This document shows, one piece after another, positions 24,928 through 33,446 of a stretch of DNA of 33,449 nucleotides. The translations under genes and the position numbers were made by a program. Origin of the DNA: Amaricoccus sp. (GTDB taxonomy: Bacteria > Pseudomonadota > Alphaproteobacteria > Rhodobacterales > Rhodobacteraceae); the NCBI RefSeq assembly GCF_017995835.1, contig NZ_JAGOID010000024.1, positions 1 through 33,449 on the forward strand, in the 5' to 3' direction. Numbering within the stretch: the first letter of the stretch is position 1; each line of letters starts with the position of its first letter. The notes beneath the pieces are model-generated. The model was given only the letters and a program-made list of their open reading frames with translations, ran no database searches and was not told the DNA's origin.

Positions 24928-26376
24928 ATGGTCGATTTCAGGCCGGTCGGCCACATCCTGGGATGGCTCCTCGCGGCGCTCGGGGCGTCGATGGCGATCC
25001 CGCTCGCGATCGACCTCGCCGATCGGAACGGCAACGCGCCGGCCTTCGCGCTGTCCATGGCGCTGACGACGACGCTCGGCGTCCTGCTCGCCGTCGCCTG
25101 CTCAGAGCGCCGCCCCCGTGACCTCGACCTGCGTCAGGGCGTGCTGCTGACCGTCGGCGCCTGGGCCGCCTTCACCGGGTTCGCCACCCTGCCGCTGATG
25201 CTCGGCGAGCCCGACATCAGCTTTGTCGACGCGCTGTTCGAGACCACCTCGGCGATGACCACCACCGGCGCCACGGTGATCGTCGGCCTCGACGACCTGC
25301 CGCGCGGCGTTCTCGCCTGGCGCAGCCTCGTCACCTGGATCGGCGGCATCGGGGTCGTGCTCCTCGCCATCATCCTCCTGCCGGTGCTCGGGGTCGGGGG
25401 GATGCAGCTCCTGCGCAGTTCGGACTTCAACACGCTCGGCAAGGTCATGCCCAAGGCCAAGGAGATCGCGCTCTCGTTCAGCGCCGTCTACCTCGCGCTC
25501 ACGCTCGCCTGCACGCTCGGCTATGTCTGGGGCGGCCTCTCCGAGTTCGACGCGCTCACCCACGCCATGAGCACGATCGCCACCGGCGGCATGGGCAACT
25601 ACGACGCCTCGTTCATCAACTTCAGCGCGACGACGCAGTACGTGGGCGCGGTCTTCATGCTGCTCGGCGGCATGTCCTTCGTCCGCTTCGTCCAGCTCGG
25701 CGCCGGCGACCCGAAGCCGCTGTTCCAGGACAGCCAGATCCGCGCCTTCCTCGCGATCTACCTCGTCCTCTGCCTCGGGCTCCTCGTCGCGCGGATCGAG
25801 AACGGCGACCGCATCGACGAGCCCGCGCTCCGCGCGATCCTCTTCAACATGTCCTCGATCATCACCACGACCGGCTTCGTCAGCGCCGACTACATCCAGT
25901 GGGGTCCGCTCGCCGACACGCTGTTCTTCTGCGCCATGATGGTCTGCGGCTGCACCGGCTCGACCGCGGGCGGGCCGAAGGTCTTCCGATACCAGCTGCT
26001 CGCCGCCGCCGTCGCCGTCGAGATCGGCCGGCTCTACAGCCCGAGCGCGGTGCACCTGCCGCGCCTCCAGGGCCGCGCCGTCACCGCGCAGGCCATGAAC
26101 TCGGTGGTCGGCTTCTTCATGCTGTTCTTCCTGACGCTCGGCATCGGCGCCGTGCTCCTCGTCCTGCTCGGCCTCGACCCGGTCACGGCGATCTCCGGCG
26201 CGGCCGCGACCCTCTCCAATGTCGGGCCCGGCCTCGGTCCGGTCATCGGGCCGGTCGGCAACTACGCCAGCCTCTCCGACCCCGCGATTCTCGTCCTCAC
26301 CTTCCTGATGCTCGTGGGGCGGCTCGAACTCCTGCTCGTCTATGTGCTGTTCACCGCCGCGTTCTGGCGCGCCTGA
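24928..26376 (+). CDS. trkH: TrkH-family potassium uptake protein, copy 1
   Basis: Inner-membrane K+ translocating subunit of a Trk system, usually gated by cytoplasmic TrkA. The 482-residue polytopic protein has four pore-loop repeats with filter glycines: TTTGATV, IATGGMGN, TTTGFVSAD and LSNVGPGLG. Between them are long hydrophobic helices and the conserved TWIGGIGVVLLAIILLPVLG and GGMSFVRFVQLGAGDPKPLF segments. The ATG at 24928 gives the usual MVDFRPVGHILG N-terminus. It diverges from metZ and is followed after 90 bp by a second gene of exactly the same length. No trkA is adjacent. Confidence 0.95.
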   Translation: MVDFRPVGHILGWLLAALGASMAIPLAIDLADRNGNAPAFALSMALTTTLGVLLAVACSERRPRDLDLRQGVLLTVGAWAAFTGFATLPLMLGEPDISFVDALFETTSAMTTTGATVIVGLDDLPRGVLAWRSLVTWIGGIGVVLLAIILLPVLGVGGMQLLRSSDFNTLGKVMPKAKEIALSFSAVYLALTLACTLGYVWGGLSEFDALTHAMSTIATGGMGNYDASFINFSATTQYVGAVFMLLGGMSFVRFVQLGAGDPKPLFQDSQIRAFLAIYLVLCLGLLVARIENGDRIDEPALRAILFNMSSIITTTGFVSADYIQWGPLADTLFFCAMMVCGCTGSTAGGPKVFRYQLLAAAVAVEIGRLYSPSAVHLPRLQGRAVTAQAMNSVVGFFMLFFLTLGIGAVLLVLLGLDPVTAISGAAATLSNVGPGLGPVIGPVGNYASLSDPAILVLTFLMLVGRLELLLVYVLFTAAFWRA

Positions 26377-26466
26377 CGTCCGCCGACCTCGGGCGGTCTC
26401 CGCCTTGACAGGCTGCGGGCCCGGGCGGCACCGTCGTGCGGGCCGCGCAGGGAGCCCGGGCCGCGC

Positions 26467-27915
26467 ATGATCGACTTCAGACCGGTCGGCTACATCCTCG
26501 GGCGGCTCCTCGCGCTCTTCGGCGCGTCGATGGCGCTGCCGATGGTCGTGGATCTCACCCACGGCAACGGCAACGCGCATGCCTTCGCCATCTCGATGAC
26601 GGTCACGGTCACGGTCGGCTGCCTCGTCGGCATCGCCTGCTCCGAGCGACGGCGGCGCGACCTCGACCTGCGCCAGGGCTTCCTGCTCACCGTGGCGACA
26701 TGGATGTCCTTCACGGCGTTCGCGGCCCTGCCATTCCTCCTCGGCGCGCCGCATCTCGGCCTGACCGACGCCATCTTCGAGAGCACTTCGGCCATGACCG
26801 CGACGGGCGCGACCGTCATCGCCGGTCTCGACAGCCTCCCGCACGGGGTCCTGCTGTGGCGCTGCCTCGTCACCTGGATCGGCGGGATCGGCGTCGTGCT
26901 TCTCGCCATCATCATGCTCCCCGTCCTCGGGATCGGCGGCATGCAGCTCCTGCGCAACTCCGACTTCAACACGCTCGGCAAGGTCATGCCCAAGGCGAAG
27001 GAGATCGCCTTCTCGATCGCCTCGGTCTACCTGACGCTGACGCTCGCCTGCGCGCTCGGCTATGTCTGGGGCGGGCTCTCCGGGTTCGACGCCCTCACCC
27101 ACGCCATGAGCACGGTCGCCACCGGGGGCATGGCGAACCACGATTCATCGTTCATCGGCTTCAGTCCCGCGGCGCAGTACGTCGCCATCGTGTTCATGCT
27201 GCTCGGGGGGATGTCCTTCGTGCGCTTCGTCCAGCTCGGGGCCGGCGACCCGCGCCCCTTGCTGCGCGACAGCCAGATCCACGCATTCCTCGCCATCTAC
27301 CTCACGCTCTGCCTCGGGCTGGTCCTCGCCCGTATCGACAATGGCGAGCGGATCGACGAGACGGCGCTGCGCGAGATCCTGTTCTCCATGGCCTCGGTCA
27401 TCACCACGACCGGCTTCGCCAACGCCGACTACGGCGCCTGGGGCCCGCTCGCGACCACGCTGTTCTTCTGCGCGATGATGGTCTGCGGCTGCTCGGGCTC
27501 GACCTCGGGCGGGCCGAAGGTGTTCCGCTACCAGCTCCTCACCTCGGCCGTCGCGGTCGAGGTCCACCGGCTCTACAGCCCGACGGCCGTGACCCTGCCG
27601 CGCTACGAGGGCAGGACGATCACGCCCGAGGTGATGAACTCGGTCATGGCCTTCTTCATGCTGTTCTTTCTCACCCTCGGGATCGGCGCCATCGCGCTCG
27701 TGCTGCTCGGGCTCGATCCGGTCACGGCCATCTCCGGCTCGGCGGCGGCGCTGACCAATGTCGGCCCGGGCTTCGGGCCGCATATCGGCCCGGTCGGCAA
27801 CTATGCCGTCCTCTCCGATGAGGCGATCTGGGTGACGATCATCCTGATGTTCGTCGGCCGGCTCGAGCTTCTGACCGTCTATGTCCTCTTCACCGCGACC
27901 TACTGGCGTGGCTGA
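26467..27915 (+). CDS. trkH: TrkH-family potassium uptake protein, copy 2
   Basis: Tandem paralogue of the preceding gene: again 482 residues, aligning end to end with no evident gap and about 70% identical by eye. The filter loops are TATGATV, VATGGMAN, TTTGFANAD and LTNVGPGFG. Differences cluster in the first helices (GASMALPMVVDLTHGNGNAH), in loops (APHLGLTD) and near the C-terminal helix; the TWIGGIGVVLLAI and PKAKEIAFS regions are nearly unchanged. The two genes could be co-transcribed. The stop abuts the stop of the convergent secreted hydrolase with no spacer. The high similarity suggests a duplication in this lineage, perhaps with different affinity or ion preference (inference). Confidence 0.95.
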   Translation: MIDFRPVGYILGRLLALFGASMALPMVVDLTHGNGNAHAFAISMTVTVTVGCLVGIACSERRRRDLDLRQGFLLTVATWMSFTAFAALPFLLGAPHLGLTDAIFESTSAMTATGATVIAGLDSLPHGVLLWRCLVTWIGGIGVVLLAIIMLPVLGIGGMQLLRNSDFNTLGKVMPKAKEIAFSIASVYLTLTLACALGYVWGGLSGFDALTHAMSTVATGGMANHDSSFIGFSPAAQYVAIVFMLLGGMSFVRFVQLGAGDPRPLLRDSQIHAFLAIYLTLCLGLVLARIDNGERIDETALREILFSMASVITTTGFANADYGAWGPLATTLFFCAMMVCGCSGSTSGGPKVFRYQLLTSAVAVEVHRLYSPTAVTLPRYEGRTITPEVMNSVMAFFMLFFLTLGIGAIALVLLGLDPVTAISGSAAALTNVGPGFGPHIGPVGNYAVLSDEAIWVTIILMFVGRLELLTVYVLFTATYWRG

Positions 27916-28962
27916 TCACTCCTGCCGCCGCACGTCGAGGTGCGCGTCGAAGAAGGCAAGCGCCGCGTCCCCGATGTGCTCGTGCAGCGCGGCGCGATCG
28001 ACGCCGGGGGCGTCGATGCAGGCATCGGGGTAGTTGTCCCGACCGATCTGGTCGCATTCGTTGCCGAAGATCTCGTGCCCGACGGGTCCGGGCAGGATGT
28101 CGAGCACCGCGTCGGGAATGTGCTCGGCGGCGAAGGCGGCGTTCTCCGCCGGCGGCGTCGTGGTGTCGCCCTCGCCGACGACGATGTAGGCGGGGATCGC
28201 CATGCGCCCGAGCCCGGCCGCGTCCATCCCGAACCCCTGCACGTCGCCGGGGGCCATGGCGAAGGCGGCCTTCACCCGAACGTCGCGTACGCCAAGCGCC
28301 GGGCCGGCGTCGAGGTCCATCGCGGCGCGCAGCCGGGGCGGCACCACGAACATCGCCTTCCAGCGGCGCTGGAAGGCGAGGAACGTCTCGGGATCGACCT
28401 CGGCCCCGCCGATCCAGAGCGCGGTGAAGCCGCCCTGCGAATGGCCCGCCACCCCGATCCTGTCCGGGTCGATGCGCGGCCCCCACGCCGCGTCCCCGAG
28501 CAGGTGGGTGATGTCGAGCCCGATGTCGCGCGGCCGCTGCCAGATGCGGTTGCGCACATAGAGCGCGCTCGAGTCATAGGTATTGGCGCTGTAGTGATAG
28601 ACCATCGCGACGATATAGCCCCGCGCCGCGAGATGCGCGCCGAACCAGGCGTAGCCGGCGCCGTTGCCGCCGGCGCCGTGCGAGAACACGACGAGCGGGT
28701 GGCGCAAACCGTCGTCCGCCGGAGCGGCGTCGGCGTAGAGGGCGAGGTTGGTCGAGAGAAAGACCCTGGCGGGCGCGGCGTCCGGCTCCGGGGCGGCGGG
28801 ATAGATCAACAGCGCGTCGAGCGACCGGCCGTCGCCGGGATCCTGATACTCGACCCACGTCATGCCGACCGGATAGGACGCGGCCGGCAGGATATCCGTC
28901 GCCGCGGCCACGGCCGGCCAGGCCAGGAGGGCGCAGGCGAGGAGCGACAGTTTCCGCATCAT
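27916..28962 (-). CDS. Secreted alpha/beta hydrolase, dienelactone hydrolase-like (COG4188 type)
   Basis: A 348-residue exported hydrolase. MMRKLSLLACALLAWPAVAAA is a Sec signal peptide. The fold is indicated by PLVVFSHGAGGNGAGYAW (oxyanion-hole region), the nucleophile elbow GVAGHSQGGFTALW, the acidic residue region YIVVGEGDTTTPP and the catalytic His in GPVGHEIF. The C-terminal CDQIGRDNYPDACID carries two Cys that could pair in the periplasm. The ATG at 28962 has GGAG 8 nt upstream. It is unrelated in detail to the hydrolase at 7369. Predicted dienelactone hydrolases of this type include platelet-activating-factor acetylhydrolase-like lipases; the substrate is not known. Confidence 0.84.
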   Translation of the reverse strand: MMRKLSLLACALLAWPAVAAATDILPAASYPVGMTWVEYQDPGDGRSLDALLIYPAAPEPDAAPARVFLSTNLALYADAAPADDGLRHPLVVFSHGAGGNGAGYAWFGAHLAARGYIVAMVYHYSANTYDSSALYVRNRIWQRPRDIGLDITHLLGDAAWGPRIDPDRIGVAGHSQGGFTALWIGGAEVDPETFLAFQRRWKAMFVVPPRLRAAMDLDAGPALGVRDVRVKAAFAMAPGDVQGFGMDAAGLGRMAIPAYIVVGEGDTTTPPAENAAFAAEHIPDAVLDILPGPVGHEIFGNECDQIGRDNYPDACIDAPGVDRAALHEHIGDAALAFFDAHLDVRRQE

Positions 28963-29318
28963 GTCACCGTCTCCAGATAGGGTCGCGGGCTCGACCGGGC
29001 TGGATTGCCGCGAAGGCTTCCGTCGAGCGCCGCCTCGCCCGCCTCCGCCTTCGGCTTTCCGTTGATCCGGCGAAAAGCCGAGGCAGGTCGATTCGGGGTC
29101 TCATCGGGGCCATTCTCTCCCCTGGAGCCGGCTCCCGTCCAGAAGTCGGGAAGCGCCTGAGGGCGCGCATGATCGCGCGAGGCCCCGGCCGCTAGCCGTT
29201 GCACATGGCCCCCGGATGGCCCGCGCGCCCGCGCGCTTGGGGCCAAACCGCCGCCGCCACTGGACCCGGAGGCCGGGACGTCATATCTGCCACGGGGCTG
29301 GATGAAGGACCGCCGCTC
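28963..29318. other. Divergent intergenic region without a supported gene
   Basis: Separates the minus-strand hydrolase from sufE. Short open frames translate to Arg/Pro-rich sequence without motifs. Both promoters should be here, but I cannot point to convincing -35/-10 boxes. An ATG at 29199 in the sufE frame adds a non-conserved 40-residue extension. Confidence 0.5.
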
Positions 29319-29747
29319 GTGGCTACCCCGCGCTTCGAAGCGATCGCCGACGACTTCGCCTTCCTCGACGACTGGGAGGACCGGTACCGCTACGTCATCG
29401 AACTCGGCCGCGCCATGGCCCCGCTCGACGAGGCGCTGCGCGGGCCGGCGACCAAGGTCGAGGGCTGTGCGAGCCAGGTCTGGCTGGCGCCGACGACGAC
29501 GGGCGAGGGGGCGGCCGCCCGTTTCGACTTCGTCGGCGATTCCGACGCGCTGATCGTCCGCGGCCTGATCGCGGTCCTGCACGCGCTCTATGCGGGGCTT
29601 GACCCCAAAGGCGTTCTCGCGGTGGATGCCCCGATGGAGCTCGGCCGGCTCGGCCTGGACCAGCACCTGTCGTCGCAGCGCTCGAACGGCCTCAGGGCGA
29701 TGGTGAACCGGATCCGCGCGCTGGCGGCGGCGATGCATCCGGCCTGA
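29319..29747 (+). CDS. sufE: Cysteine desulfurase activator SufE
   Basis: SufE accepts persulfide sulfur from SufS and hands it to the SufBCD scaffold for Fe-S cluster assembly. The 142-residue protein has FAFLDDWEDRYRYVIELGRA at the N-terminus and the acceptor Cys50 in KVEGCASQVWL (E. coli Cys51). Downstream are DSDALIVRGLIAVLHALYAG and the SSQRSNGLRAMVNRIRALA helix. The GTG at 29319 gives family length and has AAGGA 9 nt upstream; the ATG at 29199 would add unconserved residues. The sufSBCD genes are not in the window, so it acts in trans. It lies 18 bp upstream of bmt on the same strand, suggesting co-transcription. Confidence 0.93.
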   Translation: MATPRFEAIADDFAFLDDWEDRYRYVIELGRAMAPLDEALRGPATKVEGCASQVWLAPTTTGEGAAARFDFVGDSDALIVRGLIAVLHALYAGLDPKGVLAVDAPMELGRLGLDQHLSSQRSNGLRAMVNRIRALAAAMHPA

Positions 29748-29765
29748 CCGGAGGAGGGATGACCG

Positions 29766-30800
29766 ATGGCGAACCCGCTGGAAAAGCTGCTCGGCGAGCG
29801 CGACTGGCTGCTGGCGGACGGCGCCACGGGCACCAACCTCTTCAACATGGGCCTCGAGGCCGGCGAGGCGCCGGAGTTCTGGAACGAGACCGAGCCGGAC
29901 AGGATCCGCGCGCTCTACAAGGGCGCGGCCGATGCGGGCTCGGACATCTTCCTCACCAACAGCTTCGGCGGCAACGCCAGCCGGCTGAAGCTTCATGACG
30001 CCCAGGGCCGGGCGTTCGAGCTCAATCGCATCGCCGCGGAACTGGGCCGCGAGGTCGCCGACGCCGCGGGCCGGACCGTCGTCGTCGCGGGCTCGATGGG
30101 CCCGACCGGTGAGATCATGGCCCCGCTCGGGCCGCTCACCGTCGAGGACGCGGCCCAGATGTTCGAAGAGCAGGCGCGCGGCCTGCTCGCCGGGGGCGCA
30201 GATGTGCTCTGGGTCGAGACCATCTCCGCGCCGGAAGAGTTCGAGGCCGCCGCCCTCGGCATCTCCCGCGCCGGCGCGGCCTGGTGCGGCACGATGAGCT
30301 TCGACACCGCCGGCCGCACCATGATGGGCGTCACCTCGGCGGCCATGGTGGGCCTCGTCGACGGCCTGCCCAACCCGCCGCTCGCCTTCGGCGCCAATTG
30401 CGGCGTGGGCGCCTCGGATCTGCTGCGCACCGTCCTCGGCTTCACGGCGCAGCATCCGCGTCTGCCCGTCGTCGCCAAGGGCAACGCCGGCATCCCGAAG
30501 TTCCACGACGGCCACATCCACTACGATGGCACGCCGGAGTTGATGGCAGACTACGCCATCCTCGCCCGCGACTGCGGCGCGACCATCATCGGCGGCTGCT
30601 GCGGCACGACGCCGGCGCATCTCGTCGCCATGCGCGCGGCGCTGGAGGCGACCCCCCGCGGCCCGCGGCCCGACCTCGCCGAGATCGAGCGCCGGCTGGG
30701 CGGGTTCTCGTCCGCATCCGATGGCGTTGATGGCGGCGTGGACGGCGGCGGCGAGGCCGGCGGCGGCGCCCCGCGCGAGCGCCGGCGCCGGCGGGGTTGA
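29766..30800 (+). CDS. bmt: Betaine--homocysteine S-methyltransferase
   Basis: This enzyme methylates homocysteine to methionine using glycine betaine, with zinc activating the thiol. The 344-residue barrel begins with LLADGATGTNLFNMGLEAG and TNSFGGNASRLKLHD, then AGSMGPTGEIMAPLG. The zinc ligands are Cys212 in GANCGVG and Cys278-Cys279 in GGCCGTTPAHL, matching the Cys triad of human BHMT. A GGAGGAGGG site precedes the ATG. The last ~30 residues are low-complexity (Gly/Asp-rich, then RERRRRRG) and probably disordered. With metZ and metR it points to flexible methionine synthesis, and with pcs to choline/betaine metabolism. A related S-methylmethionine-type methyltransferase is a less likely alternative. 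Confidence 0.9.
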   Translation: MANPLEKLLGERDWLLADGATGTNLFNMGLEAGEAPEFWNETEPDRIRALYKGAADAGSDIFLTNSFGGNASRLKLHDAQGRAFELNRIAAELGREVADAAGRTVVVAGSMGPTGEIMAPLGPLTVEDAAQMFEEQARGLLAGGADVLWVETISAPEEFEAAALGISRAGAAWCGTMSFDTAGRTMMGVTSAAMVGLVDGLPNPPLAFGANCGVGASDLLRTVLGFTAQHPRLPVVAKGNAGIPKFHDGHIHYDGTPELMADYAILARDCGATIIGGCCGTTPAHLVAMRAALEATPRGPRPDLAEIERRLGGFSSASDGVDGGVDGGGEAGGGAPRERRRRRG

Positions 30801-30820
30801 GGCAGGGCGTCGCGGCCCTG

Positions 30821-31528
30821 ATGACCGACTGGCTCGGCGTTCCCGGCGCGCTCTCGCTCGGCTTCGATGCGCTCTTGTTCGATCCGGAGGCGTTCCGGCG
30901 CGTCGCCGCTCCCGACGGTCCGCGCGGCGCGGCCTTCGCCATGGTGTTCCTCGCCGGCGTCTCGCAGGCGACCGGCCATGCGCTGACGCTGTTTCTCAAC
31001 CATGTCCGGCCGGGCCGCTTCGTGCTGAGCCTCGCGCTCCAGGGCGCGATCTATGTCGCCGGCGCGCTGATGACGGTGGCGCTGGCGCTGATGCTCGACG
31101 TGGCGGCCTTCGGGCGCGACCTCGCCTTCGTGCCGACCGCCTCGGTGGTGGCGCTGGCGCATTCGCCGCTGATCTTCGGCCTGCTGACGCTCGCGCCCTA
31201 TCTCGGCGAGCAGCTCGACCGGGCGCTCGATGTCTGGGTGCTGCTGCTCACCCTGTTCGGCCTGCACCACGGGCTGGGGCTGCCCTTCGCCGACGCGGCC
31301 TTCTTCGCCTTCGCCGGCTGGGCCTCGATGCGAATCCTCGCGCTCGCGCTCGGCCGCCCGCTCGGCGTCGTCCTGCGCGCGCTGGAGCGGGCTGCGGCCG
31401 GCGAGCCGCTGACGCTGACGTCGGACGAGCTTGTCGACGACCTGCGGCGCCGCGCGCGGGCCGATCGCGACGCGTTCGCGCGCGAAGGACGCGAGCGCGA
31501 CGGAGCCGATCGCGGGGAGGCGCCGTGA
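30821..31528 (+). CDS. Yip1-like integral membrane protein
   Basis: A 235-residue polytopic membrane protein resembling bacterial YIP1-family proteins, whose biochemical role is unknown. Hydrophobic segments include AFAMVFLAGVSQATGHAL, FVLSLALQGAIYVAGAL, TVALALMLDVAAF, VVALAHSPLIFGLLTLAPYL and VWVLLLTLFGLHHGLGLP. The AHSP-x-IF and LHxGLG pieces are Yip1-like. The C-terminal 50 residues are charged and cytoplasmic-looking (DELVDDLRRRARADRDAF). The ATG at 30821 was chosen; a TTG-initiated form from about 30797 would overlap the bmt stop. Its stop overlaps the GTG of the next gene (GTGA), so the two are translationally coupled. Confidence 0.72.
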   Translation: MTDWLGVPGALSLGFDALLFDPEAFRRVAAPDGPRGAAFAMVFLAGVSQATGHALTLFLNHVRPGRFVLSLALQGAIYVAGALMTVALALMLDVAAFGRDLAFVPTASVVALAHSPLIFGLLTLAPYLGEQLDRALDVWVLLLTLFGLHHGLGLPFADAAFFAFAGWASMRILALALGRPLGVVLRALERAAAGEPLTLTSDELVDDLRRRARADRDAFAREGRERDGADRGEAP

Positions 31529-32502
31529 CCGAGGCGTTCGTCTGGCTCTTCGTCGTCGGCGGGCTGGCGCTGACGCTCTCGCTTGCGCTCGCGCCGATCG
31601 AGTCGCTCGGCTGGTGGGCGGGCTGGCTCGCCCCCGGCCCGGAGGAGGACGCTGCGGCGGCTCCGGCGGCGGCGCCCGCCACGGCGCCGGCGCCGCCGCC
31701 GGACTGCTTCGTGGTGTTCCTGTCCGGGATCGGCGCCATCTCCGGCGACGCGCTCCTGCCGCACGAGACGGCGTTCCTCGACCGGCTGCAAGCCGAGCTT
31801 CCCGAGGCGCGCATCGTGCGCGACGTCTTTCCCTATGCGCCCTCCGGCCGCGAGCTTCTTACCGGGCAGAGGGTCTTCACCTGGTTCTGGCTGCGGGTGC
31901 GCGAGTGGCGGCTGAACGGCACGCGGCTGCTGCCGGACATCCTCAACCTGCGCAACCTCTTCCAGGTCCTCGTCTCGGCCGATGACCGCTATGGCCCGCT
32001 CTACGGCTTCGGCATCGCCGGGATCGTGCGAGAACGGCTCGCGGCGGCCGGCTACGAGCCGCGCCGCCCCGTGCAGGTTGTGCTCCTCGGGTCGAGCGGC
32101 GGCGGCCAGATCTCGGTCGGCGCGGCGACCTACCTCGCCGACGCGCTGGGCGAGCCGCCGGCGATCGTGACGATCGGCGGCGTCATGTGCTCGGACCGGG
32201 GCATCGAGGCGGCGTCCTGGCTGGTCTCGCTCTTCGGATCGGGCGACCGGGTCTATGCGCTCGGCCGGATCGCGTTCCCGGGGCGCTGGCCGGTCGCGGG
32301 CAGCTCGTTCTGGAACGAGGCCCGCCGCGACGGCCGGCTGGTCGAGCGCGAGATCGGCGCGATGTCGCATTCCGGGCCGGGTGGCTACCTCGACGCTGCG
32401 CCGCGCCAAGGCGGGCGACCCTGGCTCGACGTGACCGTCGCGGCGGTCGCCGCGGCGATTCGCGATGGTCTCGCCAGACCGCGACCGGAGCGCGGCGCCT
32501 GA
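31525..32502 (+). CDS. Membrane-anchored protein with GxSxG motif, function unknown
   Basis: A 325-residue protein with one N-terminal membrane anchor (TEAFVWLFVVGGLALTLSLAL), an Ala/Pro-rich linker (residues ~40-60) and a globular domain. The domain starts CFVVFLSGIGAISGDALLP and contains VVLLGSSGGGQISVGAA, an esterase-like nucleophile elbow. A possible late His is in GAMSHSGPGGYLD. It could be an alpha/beta hydrolase acting on lipids, but the acid residue is not obvious and no named family is recognised. The GTG at 31525 is preceded by GGGGAGG and overlaps the stop of the Yip1-like gene, so the two products probably work together in the membrane. pcs follows 130 bp downstream. Confidence 0.72.
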   Translation: MTEAFVWLFVVGGLALTLSLALAPIESLGWWAGWLAPGPEEDAAAAPAAAPATAPAPPPDCFVVFLSGIGAISGDALLPHETAFLDRLQAELPEARIVRDVFPYAPSGRELLTGQRVFTWFWLRVREWRLNGTRLLPDILNLRNLFQVLVSADDRYGPLYGFGIAGIVRERLAAAGYEPRRPVQVVLLGSSGGGQISVGAATYLADALGEPPAIVTIGGVMCSDRGIEAASWLVSLFGSGDRVYALGRIAFPGRWPVAGSSFWNEARRDGRLVEREIGAMSHSGPGGYLDAAPRQGGRPWLDVTVAAVAAAIRDGLARPRPERGA

Positions 32503-32632
32503 CCGCCGTCGCGCCTCCCGGCGCCGGCCCGGTCGATGGCGAGGCGACTGCGGAAGCAAGCGGCGCCGGCAACCGGAGCGAGGGCTCGCGACAGGGGTTC
32601 CGCTCGCCGCGAAATGCTCTTATCTGGTGGAA

Positions 32633-33352
32633 ATGAGGCCGAAGACCAAGCCCCTCGCGTTCTCCGTCCACCTGCTGACTGGCTCGGGCGCCGCGCTGGC
32701 GTTGATGGCGCTGGTCGCCGCGACCAAGGGCGAATGGCGGCTGATGTTCGGCTGGCTGGGGATCGCGCTGATCGTCGACGGGATCGACGGGCCGCTGGCG
32801 CGCAAGGTCGACACCAAGAAGAACGCCTCGAACTGGGACGGAACGATCCTCGATCTGGTGATCGACTATCTGACCTATGTGTTCATTCCGGCCTATGCGC
32901 TCATCTACACGGGTCTGCTGCCCTGGCATCTCGGCCTAGTGGCGGCGCTCGTCATCGCGCTGACCGGGGCCATGTACTTCGCCGACGTGCGGATGAAGGC
33001 GGACGACAACTGCTTCGTTGGCTTCCCGGCCGTGTGGCAGATGCCGCTCCTCGTCTTTCTGGTCTTCGACCCACCGGTCTGGGCGACGCTCGCCATCATC
33101 GCGGTTCTGGCGCTGGCGCAGTACACCTGGCTCAAGTTCATCCACCCGATGCGCACGGCGCGGTGGCGTCCGCTGAACCTGACGGTGACGATCCTGTGGG
33201 TCATTCTCGCCGGCTGGTCGGTCTGGGACGTGTTCGAGCCGCCCGGGCCGGTGAAGGTGGGGCTCCTCGTCACCTCGCTGTGGCTCCTGCTCGTCGGCAT
33301 CGTGATGCAGGCGATTCCCGAGCGCCCCCGCACGTCCGTCAACGCGGAATAG
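32633..33352 (+). CDS. pcs: Phosphatidylcholine synthase
   Basis: Pcs condenses choline with CDP-diacylglycerol to make phosphatidylcholine in the inner membrane. The 239-residue protein begins RPKTKPLAFSVHLLTGSGAA and carries the CDP-alcohol phosphotransferase signature DGIDGPLAR, followed by WDGTILDLVIDYLTYVFIPA, in which the spacing to the last two Asp is the Pcs variant. Several membrane helices follow, with MYFADVRMKADDNCFVGFPAVW between them. The ATG at 32633 was chosen to match the family N-terminus; the frame is open upstream to 32465 but that stretch is Arg-rich and overlaps the preceding gene. Choline use links it to the betaine-dependent bmt nearby. Confidence 0.94.
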   Translation: MRPKTKPLAFSVHLLTGSGAALALMALVAATKGEWRLMFGWLGIALIVDGIDGPLARKVDTKKNASNWDGTILDLVIDYLTYVFIPAYALIYTGLLPWHLGLVAALVIALTGAMYFADVRMKADDNCFVGFPAVWQMPLLVFLVFDPPVWATLAIIAVLALAQYTWLKFIHPMRTARWRPLNLTVTILWVILAGWSVWDVFEPPGPVKVGLLVTSLWLLLVGIVMQAIPERPRTSVNAE

Positions 33353-33413
33353 GCGCGAAAGCCACTTGCCCGGGCGAGGCGGGGCAAGCGGCGGAAAAGG
33401 CGTGATTCTATCT

Positions 33414-33446
33414 GGCTGGAACGCGGCTGGAACCGGGCTGGAATCA
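33414..33446. repeat. Three 11-bp GGCTGGAA direct repeats
   Basis: GGCTGGAA starts at 33414, 33425 and 33436, an exact 11-bp period with variable 3-nt spacers. GATTC (33404) and GAATC (33441), both GANTC sites, flank or overlap the array. It lies downstream of pcs, and the window ends three bases later, so the array may continue. Confidence 0.7.

Noticed and set aside
25102..27141. 679-codon minus-strand open frame
   Set aside because: Antisense to both trkH genes; Arg/Glu/Gly-rich and repetitive only because the two trkH genes are duplicates.
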